A stretch of 36,700 nucleotides of DNA from Streptomyces albicerus (GTDB lineage Bacteria; Actinomycetota; Actinomycetes; Streptomycetales; Streptomycetaceae). A program made the translations under genes and the position numbers. Positions 17,908 through 24,696 of the stretch are shown here, piece after piece. The stretch is taken from positions 1 to 36,700 of the forward strand of contig NZ_VWMY01000091.1 in NCBI RefSeq assembly GCF_008905045.1. The letters are read 5' to 3'. The stretch's first letter is position 1. Every line of letters begins with the position of its first letter. The notes under the pieces were generated by a model, which was not told the origin of the DNA, searched no databases, and worked only from the letters and a program-made list of their open reading frames with translations.

Positions 17908-17937
17908 GGCGGCCCGCCGGAGTTCCGGCGGGCCGCC
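17908..17937 (-). terminator. hairpin terminator of the paralogue cluster
   Basis: GGCGGCCCGCCGGA at 17908-17921 pairs perfectly with 17924-17937 (14 bp). It lies 18 bp past the stop of the last leftward paralogue, where a terminator for the three-gene unit is expected. Confidence 0.8.
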
Positions 17938-17954
17938 AACAGGTGAAGCACTGC

Positions 17955-18275
17955 TCAGAAGAGCAGGCCGCCGATGTACGGGGCGTTCTGCGACTGGTCG
18001 ACCTTCGCCGTGTTGCAGGAGGCGTAGTGCGAGTTCGGCGCGACCACGCCGCCGAGGACGGCGCCGTTGGACCACGGCGCGATGCAGCGGCCGTCGACGA
18101 GCGTGCCGTTGCTGACCAGAATGCCCTGCTGGGGTTCGTTCACGACGACCGGGGACGACGAGAAGCCGCCACCGCCGGTGACGGTGGTGGTGTTGTCGTC
18201 GGCCGCGGCGGTGCCGCCCGCCGCGAGGACGATGCCCGCGGCGAGGGCGGAAATGGCCGTAACCTTGTTACGCAT
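17955..18275 (-). CDS. small secreted two-cysteine protein, paralogue 1 of 3
   Basis: A 106-residue exported protein. Signal peptide MRNKVTAISALAAGIVLAAG ends near TAAA at residue 25; GAAAGG lies upstream of the ATG. The mature part is about 80 residues: a glycine-rich start (TGGGGFSSSPVVVN), EPQQGILVSNGTLVDGRC, then IAPWSNGAVLGGVVAPNSHY, ASCNTAKVDQSQN and a C-terminal GGLLF shared by all three copies. The two cysteines are 23 positions apart and probably form a disulfide. It lacks the chaplin motif and I know no named family. It is the last gene of the tandem set and is followed by a strong terminator. The hydrophobic, glycine-rich, compact make-up suggests a surface or matrix protein, which is inference. 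Confidence 0.8.
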   Translation of the reverse strand: MRNKVTAISALAAGIVLAAGGTAAADDNTTTVTGGGGFSSSPVVVNEPQQGILVSNGTLVDGRCIAPWSNGAVLGGVVAPNSHYASCNTAKVDQSQNAPYIGGLLF

Positions 18276-18719
18276 GAGATGCGCCTTTCGGTAGGGCGGT
18301 TGGGGGATTCGCCTGCTCCGAATTGCTCGGGACAGGGGTCAGAAGAGCAGGCCGCCCTTGTAAATGGCGTTCTGCGACTGGTCGACGTTCGCCGTGTTGC
18401 AGGCGGCGTAGTGCGAGTTCGGGGCGGCCACGCCGCCGAGGACGGCGCCGTTGGACCACGGCGCTACGCAACGGAGGTCGACGGCCGAGCCGTTGACGAC
18501 AGCAACGCCCTGCTGGGGGGCGTTCACGACGACCGGGGACGACGAGAAGCCGTCACCGCCCTTGACGGTGGTGCAGTTTTCGGCCGCGGCAGTGCCGCTC
18601 ACCGCGAGGACGATGCCTGCGGCGAGGGCGGAAATGGCCGTAACCTTGTTACGCATGAGTTGCGCCTTTCCGGGCTACGTTTGGGGGATTCGCCTGCTCC
18701 GAATTGCTCGGGACAGGGG
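18276..18719 (-). repeat. duplicated 63-bp spacers between the paralogues
   Basis: The spacers at 18276-18338 and 18657-18719 are both exactly 63 bp. They share a block of over 40 identical bases starting TTGGGGGATTCGCCTGC, running into the last codons of the upstream gene. Near each start codon they diverge but keep a GAAAGG-type ribosome binding site. Each spacer contains a small CCGA...TCGG hairpin. This shows duplication of a gene-plus-spacer unit. Confidence 0.85.
18339..18656 (-). CDS. small secreted cysteine protein, paralogue 2 of 3
   Basis: A 105-residue exported protein, close to paralogue 1 in both signal peptide (the first 18 residues are identical) and mature domain. It keeps FSSSPVVVNAPQQGV, APWSNGAVLGGV, APNSHYAACN, VDQSQN and GGLLF. 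Differences: an extra cysteine just after the signal cleavage (ENCTT), LRC in place of the GRC of the others, and ANVDQSQNAIY instead of AKVDQSQNAPY. The unpaired third cysteine could allow cross-linking to another copy, or may be neutral. GGAAAGG upstream of the ATG is the ribosome binding site. It sits in the middle of the tandem set with 63-bp spacers on both sides. Function unknown. Confidence 0.8.
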   Translation of the reverse strand: MRNKVTAISALAAGIVLAVSGTAAAENCTTVKGGDGFSSSPVVVNAPQQGVAVVNGSAVDLRCVAPWSNGAVLGGVAAPNSHYAACNTANVDQSQNAIYKGGLLF

Positions 18720-19040
18720 TCAGAAGAGCAGGCCGCCCTTGTATGGAGCGTTCTGCGACTGGTCGACCTTCGCCGTGTTGCAGGCGGCGTAGTGCGAGTT
18801 CGGCGGGACGACGCCGCCGAGGACTGCACCGTTGGACCACGGCGCGATGCAACGACCGTCGATGAGCGTGCCGTTGATGATGACAACGCCCTGCTGGGGG
18901 GCGTTCACGACGACCGGGGACGACGAAAAGCCGCCACCTCCCGCGACCTTGGTTTCGTTGTCGCCGGCCGAGGCAGTGCCGATGCTGCTGACGACAGCGC
19001 CGAGGGTAAGGGCAGTGATGACCGCGAACTTCCTGGGCAA
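18720..19040 (-). CDS. small secreted two-cysteine protein, paralogue 3 of 3
   Basis: A 106-residue exported protein and the first gene of the set. The start is a TTG at 19040, chosen because AGGAAGGAA lies just upstream and the signal peptide (PRKFAVITALTLGAVVSS...TASA) begins there. The signal peptide is unlike that of copies 1 and 2, while the mature domain is nearly the same: GGGGFSSSPVVVNAPQQGVV, INGTLIDGRC, IAPWSNGAVLGGVVPPN, YAACN, KVDQSQNAPYKGGLLF. This pattern suggests that copies 1 and 2 are the more recent duplication. The promoter for the set should lie in the AT-richer stretch near 19060-19140. Function unknown. Confidence 0.8.
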   Translation of the reverse strand: MPRKFAVITALTLGAVVSSIGTASAGDNETKVAGGGGFSSSPVVVNAPQQGVVIINGTLIDGRCIAPWSNGAVLGGVVPPNSHYAACNTAKVDQSQNAPYKGGLLF

Positions 19041-19672
19041 CTCGGTTCCTTCCTGAATTCACCGTTGCGCACGCTTGCATACCAGGAAACCTTGATATGC
19101 AGGCATAAGTCACGGGAAGAGCGTCTAAACAGGTCTGATTCCATCGGATGGCGCAATATCGCGCGTCCCGGCATGCGGTCCGGGAATGGATGTGGATGTG
19201 GATGTGGAATCCGTACGGCTCATCAGCGGCGCACGGCAATCCGAAAGGCCGCGTTCGATGGCCGCTTGGAGAAATGCCCCGTCCGTCGGGCCGCTCCAGG
19301 CCGTACGGAACGAGCGCCGACGTATGTGCGGCCCACCGGAAGGGAGAGGACCGGTGGGCCGCACAGATGGTTCACGAGTCCCGGGCGGTGTTCGGGTCCG
19401 CCGAGCCCGGATGTCGAGCTGCCGGTCCGGAGCCGGCGTCCGGGCCTGCGGCTCCGAGGTGACGGACGTGTGTGAAACCAGGACCGACAGCGGGCCGATC
19501 CGCCCCCGCGACATCAGCGGTGTCGGCCTCCGGCTGCCGAGAACCGGATCAGAGCCTCAGAATTCCGGGCCCGCCTGTGTCCCGCGGACAGACGGGACCA
19601 CATGGCAGCGAAAGCATCGTGAAGCAGTGAAGGCTTTCGCCGGTGCGGCCGACTCCTACGGTTTCCGTGTCG
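19041..19672. other. 632-bp stretch without a supported gene
   Basis: The part next to the paralogues (19060-19140) is comparatively AT-rich and likely holds their promoter, though no clear -35/-10 pair stands out. A 6-bp tandem repeat (GGATGT, three copies) lies near 19186-19204. A 15-bp perfect inverted repeat at 19325-19339 and 19351-19365 with an 11-base loop looks like a terminator, but no gene ends beside it. The remaining open frames on both strands look like chance frames in GC-rich DNA. Confidence 0.5.
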
Positions 19673-20065
19673 TCACTTGCCGAGCAAGGTGCCGAGCCCG
19701 GCAGCGGTCGGCGCCTGCAGCGGGTGGAGCTGAACGGCGCCGTTTCCGGCCGGGTTCTTCACCGGAATCGTGGGCTTCTTGGCAGCGTGCCGGTCCATAC
19801 CGTCCAGGTAAACGCCAGAGACTCCCTCCGGCCTCTTCTGGTCGAACGCGCTCCCGTTGGTGATCTTGCCGCTGCGGGCCAGTCGTGTCACGGTGTCGGC
19901 CGCGGGCACGACCGCCGGAGTCACCTTGGTCGGGGACATGAGACCGAGCAGACCGGCCGAGGGGGCCGGGGCTGGTGCCGCGGCGGCCGAAGCCGCGGCG
20001 GCGGAGCCACCCACGAGACCCGCGCCGATGGCCAACGCCGCAGTGGTGAAAATTGCCTTCTTCAT
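19673..20065 (-). CDS. small secreted protein, unknown function
   Basis: A 130-residue exported protein. The ATG at 20065 follows GAGGTGAATC, a good ribosome binding site. The signal peptide MKKAIFTTAALAIGAGLVGG is followed by an alanine/proline-rich region (AAAASAAAAPAPAPSAG), so the cleavage site is not sharply defined. The mature part has GLLGLMSPTKVTPAVVPAAD, TVTRLARSG, EGVSGVYLDGMDRHAAKK and ends LGTLLGK; it has no cysteine. I recognise no family. It is transcribed towards the paralogue cluster but is 630 bp away, so it is probably a separate transcript. It adds to the run of small exported proteins in this region. Confidence 0.78.
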   Translation of the reverse strand: MKKAIFTTAALAIGAGLVGGSAAAASAAAAPAPAPSAGLLGLMSPTKVTPAVVPAADTVTRLARSGKITNGSAFDQKRPEGVSGVYLDGMDRHAAKKPTIPVKNPAGNGAVQLHPLQAPTAAGLGTLLGK

Positions 20066-20345
20066 GATTCACCTCGGTTGAAAGTTACCTCTGATCCGAC
20101 GGCTGGAGAACATAGCAGTCCATGCCCTATGTAAAAGCGACGCGTTACTCCATACGCATGAAGGTCGGAGGAGTGAACAATGCCTTGCGTGCGGTGCCGG
20201 CAGAGGTATTCACATCTGGTCGGTGAATCGATTGATCGTATAGTGCGTCCGGCTTCTGTCGCATAGGTAATCCGAAAGAGGAAATTCGGCACGGCAGTCG
20301 GCACCTTGGCCGGGCCGGCCGCTTCACAGCCCTACCATCACCGCC

Positions 20346-21101
20346 ATGACCGCCGACAGCGCCAAGTTCACACCGACCGCGTCTCCCGCCATTGTCACCG
20401 GTTCCGCCTCGTCGGCCACCGGCAAGTCGCTCACTTGGTCGGAGGAGTTCAATACTCCGATCGCCTGGGGCTCCAAATGGGTCGGCGACAGAACCAGCGC
20501 CTATCGCTACGTCAACCACAACCCGGACGACAACAAGCTCGACTGGCTCATGCCCGGCTGTGTGACCGTCTCCGGCGGCGTGGCCACCTTCACCGCCGGC
20601 CCGGCCGGCCACACCCTCGAGAACGGCCGGCAGGCCTGGCACACCGGCCTGCTCACCACCGAGTACTCCGCCGAGGGTTTCCAGGTCAGGACCGGCGACT
20701 ACATCGAGACCCGCGTCAAACTGCCCTCCGGGACCGGCGCCTGGCCGGCGCTGTGGACCTGGAAGGACGGCAGCAACGAGATCGACTCCTTCGAGTACCA
20801 CCCGGACAACCCGAACCTGCTGGAGCTGTCCAACCACGTCAACTCCGCCTGTGCGTACCACACGGATGCCGACGCGGTCGCCCCGGACGAGTGGGTGACC
20901 ATCGGCAACTGCTACGGCGAGCGCTCCGTCAACTGGTACGTCAACGGCGAACGGGTCTTCTCCGACGGCACCGGCGTGGGCGCCGACTGGTCGGCGTACC
21001 TGATCCTGAATCTGTCGCTGAGCGCCGGCCAGTACCACCCGGCCCCCTCCGGCCCGGGCCCGGTCACTTTCGCCGCCGACTACCTGCGCGTCTACCGCTG
21101 A
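20346..21101 (+). CDS. GH16-like glycoside hydrolase (beta-glucanase fold), no signal peptide
   Basis: A 251-residue protein of the concanavalin-like GH16 family, which cleaves or transglycosylates beta-1,3 or beta-1,4 glucans and galactans. The catalytic signature E-x-D-x-x-E is present as EIDSFE (E145, D147, E150). Around it are SLTWSEEFN near residue 30, GDYIETRVKLPSGTGAWPALW at 118-137, CYGERSVNWYVNGERV near 195, and ADYLRVYR at the end. The family length is normal. The odd point is the N terminus: residues 1-28 are polar and show no signal peptide or membrane span, and no better upstream start is visible. No ribosome binding site precedes the ATG, but TACCAT lies seven bases before it, so a leaderless transcript is possible. 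Confidence 0.82.
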   Translation: MTADSAKFTPTASPAIVTGSASSATGKSLTWSEEFNTPIAWGSKWVGDRTSAYRYVNHNPDDNKLDWLMPGCVTVSGGVATFTAGPAGHTLENGRQAWHTGLLTTEYSAEGFQVRTGDYIETRVKLPSGTGAWPALWTWKDGSNEIDSFEYHPDNPNLLELSNHVNSACAYHTDADAVAPDEWVTIGNCYGERSVNWYVNGERVFSDGTGVGADWSAYLILNLSLSAGQYHPAPSGPGPVTFAADYLRVYR

Positions 21102-21116
21102 GAGTCACGGGCACGG

Positions 21117-21138
21117 CCGGGTCGCCGTCCGGACCCGG
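21117..21138. terminator. hairpin between convergent genes
   Basis: CCGGGTC at 21117-21123 pairs with GACCCGG at 21132-21138 in the 37-bp gap between the GH16-like gene and the convergent kinase gene. The stem is short (7 bp) but GC-rich and well placed to serve both strands. Confidence 0.5.
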
Positions 21139-22677
21139 TCACGGGCGGGTGCAGCGGCCCGTCGGGTTGGCGGCCGGGGGGCGGCACTGGAGGGCGAAGT
21201 CGGCCGCGTCGGTGCTCAGGTAGCGGCCGAGGCAGGTGCTCGGTGAGGTGCGGCCGCGTTCGCGGCAGAAGGTCAGTGCGGCGCGGCCGTTGGCGAACGG
21301 GCCGGGCGCGTAGATGACCCAGAAACCCGGGCGCAGGGACGCGTACTTGTCGCTGCGGACGAAGACCGCCCCGGGGATGGTCCGGCGGATGGTGGCGAGC
21401 CGTTGGTCCCGTGCGGCGGTGCCCGCGCCGATCGGTTCGGAGTGGAGCTGCGCGATCCAGCGGTTGCCCTGGGCGGCGGGTGGCGGGTTGGTCTTCTTCG
21501 TCCCGGTCGGGGCGGGGGCGGCGGTCCGGCTGGGTGTCTGCTTCGGGGTCCGGTCCGGGGGAGTGGCCGTCGCCGACCGGGCGGACGACGTACCGGCCGC
21601 CGGGTCTCCGCCGGCCTTGTCGTCGGCCGTCTCGCGCAGCGCGAGTACCAGGGCGGTCGCGGCGGTCACCGCGAGGGCCACGGCGATGACGGCGACGACG
21701 ACGGTGCTGCGGTTGCGGTTGCGTGGACGGCCGTTGCGGGGGGCGCGGTTGTCGTGGGTGTACTGGACGTGCGTCGGCCGGGGGCTGTCCAGTTGGGTGG
21801 GTACGGGCGCGGGCATCGGGGTGGGGTCGGGCGGAATCGACGTGGTCATGGTCGGCTGGGCCCAGTACGGCGTCGTACCCGACTCCACCTGCGCCAGCAT
21901 CGCGTCCAGCCGTGCCGCGTCGGGGCGGGCCGCGGGATCCCGTACGAGCAGGGCCTGGAGTACGGGTGCGAGCGGCCCGGAGCGCACCGGCGGCGGCACG
22001 GCCTCGTCGAGCACCGCGGCCAGGGTGGCCAGCGTGGTGGCGCGGCGCAGCGGACTGACGCCCTCCACACAGACGTACAGGACCAGCCCCAGGGACCATA
22101 GATCGGACGCCGGGTCGTCGTCGTTGCCGCGGATCCGCTCAGGGGCGATGTACTCGGGGGAGCCGATGAGTTCGCCGGTGGCCGTCAGCGAGGTCGACCC
22201 CTGGAGGGCCGCGATGCCGAAGTCGGTGAGCACGGCGGTGCCGTCGGCGCGCAGCAGGATGTTGGCGGGTTTGATGTCGCGGTGCTGGACTCCGGCGGCG
22301 TCCGCGGCGCGCAGGGCGGCGAGCACCTGCCGGCCGAGCCGGGCCGCCGCCGCGGGGTGCAGCGGGCCGTCGTCGAGCCGCTCCTGGAGCGAGACGCCGT
22401 CGACCAGCTCCATCACGAGCCATGGATGTGGATCGTCGTCCACGATGTGATGGATCGTCACCACGTTCGGGTGGCTGAGCCGGGCGAGTGCCCGCGCCTC
22501 CCGCAGCACCCGCTCGCGGACGGCGTCGGAGGCCGCCGCGTCCTGCCGTACGGCCTTGAGGGCGACCTCGCGATGCAGCACGCTGTCGCGCGCCCGCCAC
22601 ACCGTCCCCATGCCTCCGCTCCCGAGCCGCGCGATCAGCTCGAACCGCCCGTCGACGATGTCCCCCGGTGTGCTCAT
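21139..22677 (-). CDS. PknB-like membrane serine/threonine protein kinase
   Basis: A 512-residue receptor-type kinase. The cytoplasmic kinase domain (residues about 11-265) is complete: glycine loop RLGSGGMGTVWRA at 18-29, catalytic lysine K41, HRDIKPAN at 132-139, DFG at 152-154 and APE at 178-180. A proline-rich juxtamembrane segment follows, then one membrane span at about 325-347, then an external threonine/proline linker and a C-terminal domain from about residue 390 with cysteines in TFCRERG, STCLGRY, LQCRPP and GRCTRP. This outer domain is not of the PASTA type. The ATG at 22677 is favoured by domain limits; the open frame runs further upstream only as a shadow. No ribosome binding site is clear, and TAACCT seven bases upstream hints at a leaderless start. 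The signal sensed is unknown. Confidence 0.93.
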   Translation of the reverse strand: MSTPGDIVDGRFELIARLGSGGMGTVWRARDSVLHREVALKAVRQDAAASDAVRERVLREARALARLSHPNVVTIHHIVDDDPHPWLVMELVDGVSLQERLDDGPLHPAAAARLGRQVLAALRAADAAGVQHRDIKPANILLRADGTAVLTDFGIAALQGSTSLTATGELIGSPEYIAPERIRGNDDDPASDLWSLGLVLYVCVEGVSPLRRATTLATLAAVLDEAVPPPVRSGPLAPVLQALLVRDPAARPDAARLDAMLAQVESGTTPYWAQPTMTTSIPPDPTPMPAPVPTQLDSPRPTHVQYTHDNRAPRNGRPRNRNRSTVVVAVIAVALAVTAATALVLALRETADDKAGGDPAAGTSSARSATATPPDRTPKQTPSRTAAPAPTGTKKTNPPPAAQGNRWIAQLHSEPIGAGTAARDQRLATIRRTIPGAVFVRSDKYASLRPGFWVIYAPGPFANGRAALTFCRERGRTSPSTCLGRYLSTDAADFALQCRPPAANPTGRCTRP

Positions 22678-22762
22678 GGCCGACAGGTTAGAGGAGCGGA
22701 GGGTTCCGTCGGTGAGCGGGCTTCCCACGGCAGGTACGTGGTTCCCGGGTGCGGCAAAGGCT

Positions 22763-22791
22763 TTGACGGGGTGATCGGTGCTCGTTACGGT
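22763..22791 (+). promoter_or_regulatory. probable promoter for leaderless phzF-like gene
   Basis: TTGACG at 22763-22768 and TACGGT at 22786-22791 are separated by exactly 17 bp, a good match to the vegetative sigma consensus. The GTG start codon lies only six bases beyond the -10 box, so transcription should begin at or next to the first base of the codon. Confidence 0.65.
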
Positions 22792-22797
22792 CACCCG

Positions 22798-23652
22798 GTG
22801 CAGGTTCTTAGATATACGGCGTTCACGGTCGACCCGGCCGGCGGGAATCCCGCCGGAGTGGTGCTCGACGCCACCGGGGCCGACGACGCGACCATGCTGG
22901 CGACGGCCGCGGAGATCGGCTACTCCGAGACGGCGTTCCTGATGCCGCCGGAAGAGCCGGACAAGGAGGCCGAGGGCGATTTCGGCATCCGGTACTTCAG
23001 CCCGCTCGCGGAAGTGCCGTTCTGCGGACACGCCACGATCGCGACGGCGGTCGCCCACGCCGAACGCCACGGCGCCGGAACGCTGCGGCTGCGTACCAAG
23101 GCCGGGCCGGTCACCGTCACCACCAGCACCACGGAGGACGGTCACATCGTGGCCACGCTGGTGAGTGTCGCACCGCGCTCGGTGCCGATCTCCGACGGCG
23201 TACTGGCCGAACTGCTCGCCGCCCTGCGGTGGTCGAGCGACGAACTGGACCCCGCGCTGCCGCCGCGCGTCGCGTACGGCGGTGCCTGGCATCCGATCGT
23301 CGCCGCCGCCGACCGCGAACGGCTCGCCGACCTGGACTACGACTTCGCCGCCCTCGCCGAACTGATGGACCGTGAGGGCTGGGTGACCGTCGACCTCGTC
23401 CAGCGGGAGTCCCCGACGGTGTACCACGCGCGCAACCCCTTCCCGCCCGGCGGAGTCGTGGAGGACCCCGCGACCGGGGCCGCGGCCGCCGCGTTCGGCG
23501 GATACCTGCGGGAACTGGGCACGGTGACCCCGCCGACCGTCCTGACGATTCATCAGGGTTACGACATGGGCCGGCCCAGCACCATCACCGTTCGGGTGCC
23601 TGCGGAGCCGGGCAGCGGCATCGCGGTCTCGGGAAGCGCCGTAACTCTTTAG
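22798..23652 (+). CDS. PhzF-family isomerase/epimerase
   Basis: A 284-residue protein of the PhzF/diaminopimelate-epimerase fold. Landmarks: VLRYTAFTVDPAGGNPAGVVLD at the start, YSETAFL at 42-48 with the catalytic glutamate E44, IRYFSPLAEVPFCGHATIATA near 85, and VEDPATGAAAAAFGGYL near 230, the second active-site loop with aspartate and glycines. PhzF itself isomerises a phenazine precursor, but most genome-encoded relatives are of unknown substrate and no phenazine genes are nearby. The GTG at 22798 is chosen from family similarity; there is no ribosome binding site, and a promoter six bases upstream implies a leaderless mRNA. It is divergent from the kinase gene with 120 bp between. Confidence 0.88.
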   Translation: MQVLRYTAFTVDPAGGNPAGVVLDATGADDATMLATAAEIGYSETAFLMPPEEPDKEAEGDFGIRYFSPLAEVPFCGHATIATAVAHAERHGAGTLRLRTKAGPVTVTTSTTEDGHIVATLVSVAPRSVPISDGVLAELLAALRWSSDELDPALPPRVAYGGAWHPIVAAADRERLADLDYDFAALAELMDREGWVTVDLVQRESPTVYHARNPFPPGGVVEDPATGAAAAAFGGYLRELGTVTPPTVLTIHQGYDMGRPSTITVRVPAEPGSGIAVSGSAVTL

Positions 23653-23876
23653 AAGCCGCCGGCTTTCCAAACGCTCGGCGCAACCGTGCCTGACTCTCCG
23701 TGATTTGGACGGACGCTTCTCCTCCCCTTCATCAGCGCTGTACGGGTCTTTACCGGGCTCTCGGCACAGTGGAATCACTCGCTCCACCTAGGAGAACGAG
23801 GGGCAAGGGAAAGGTGTCTGACGATACGTCAGGCAGTTGTCCGTGCTCCCGCGCGTGATGGGAAGGGAAGAGATTC

Positions 23877-24650
23877 ATGGGCCGTGTTGGGCAACCGCAG
23901 CGCAGAGCCGTCCTCACCGGAGGGCTGATGGCCACCGCGGCCCTGCTCACCGGCTGTTCTTCGAAGACGGACAGCGCAACGACGGAGAGGACGGCGGCCG
24001 CAGGGCCCGCGGTGAAGACTCCCTCGCCGGCTGCCGGCGCGCGGCCGGACTCGCCCTGGGCGGCCTTCGCGAGGCTGATGGAGGGCAATGAGCGCTGGTT
24101 GGACGGGAAGCTTCGGCACCCCGACCGGGATCCCCGCCGCCGCGAGTTCGTCGCCGATGAGCAGGATCCCTTCGGCGTGATCCTCTCGTGCATCGACTCC
24201 CGGGTGCCGCCGGAGCTTCTCTTCGACACCGGGCTCGGCGACCTGTTCGTGATGCGCACCGGCGGGCAGGTGGTGGAGCCGGTGGTCACCGGTTCCGTCG
24301 AGTACGGGCCCCTGACCTCGGGTACGCCGCTGATCGTCGTACTCGGGCATCAGCGCTGTGGCGCCGTCAAGGCGGCGTACGAAGCGATGCGCGACGGAAA
24401 GGAGTTGCCCGGCAACCTGCAGGCGATATCCGAAGCGCTGCGGCCGGCGTACGAGGCGGCCGTCGAGGAGAAGGCCGCCGACCCGGTCGACGCCATGATC
24501 CGCATCCACGTCAAGCAGACCTCCGCCGGTCTGCGGTCCAACAAGAGCCTCGCACCGCTCGTGAAGAAGGGCGACCTGGCCGTGGTCAGCGCCTACTACT
24601 CGCTCGACTCCGGACAGGTGGAGGTCCTGACCGGAGCGCCGTCCGCCTGA
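23877..24650 (+). CDS. beta-carbonic anhydrase, exported lipoprotein
   Basis: Interconverts carbon dioxide and bicarbonate. The zinc site of the beta class is complete: C105 and D107-S-R109 in LSCIDSRVPPE, then H158 and C161 in LGHQRCGAV. Also present are FVMRTGGQVV and GSVEYG. The N terminus is a lipoprotein signal, with twin arginines RRAVLTGGL and lipobox LLTGC (C27 lipidated), so it is probably exported folded by the Tat route and anchored on the outer membrane face. GGGAAGG precedes the ATG at 23877. It is 257 residues and a single gene, convergent with the zinc-finger gene of the signalling operon 46 bp away. Periplasm-facing beta-carbonic anhydrases with this signal occur in actinobacteria. 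Its physiological role here is not shown. Confidence 0.93.
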   Translation: MGRVGQPQRRAVLTGGLMATAALLTGCSSKTDSATTERTAAAGPAVKTPSPAAGARPDSPWAAFARLMEGNERWLDGKLRHPDRDPRRREFVADEQDPFGVILSCIDSRVPPELLFDTGLGDLFVMRTGGQVVEPVVTGSVEYGPLTSGTPLIVVLGHQRCGAVKAAYEAMRDGKELPGNLQAISEALRPAYEAAVEEKAADPVDAMIRIHVKQTSAGLRSNKSLAPLVKKGDLAVVSAYYSLDSGQVEVLTGAPSA

Positions 24651-24696
24651 CGGGGAGCGTTCCGGCTGTCCCCGAGCCGTCCCGTCGTCCCCACCG

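Noticed and set aside
17955..19040. The three small secreted proteins as chaplins
   Set aside because: The chaplin domain has closely spaced NPxxGNxC-type elements; here the cysteines are 23 positions apart with a different consensus and no such motif.
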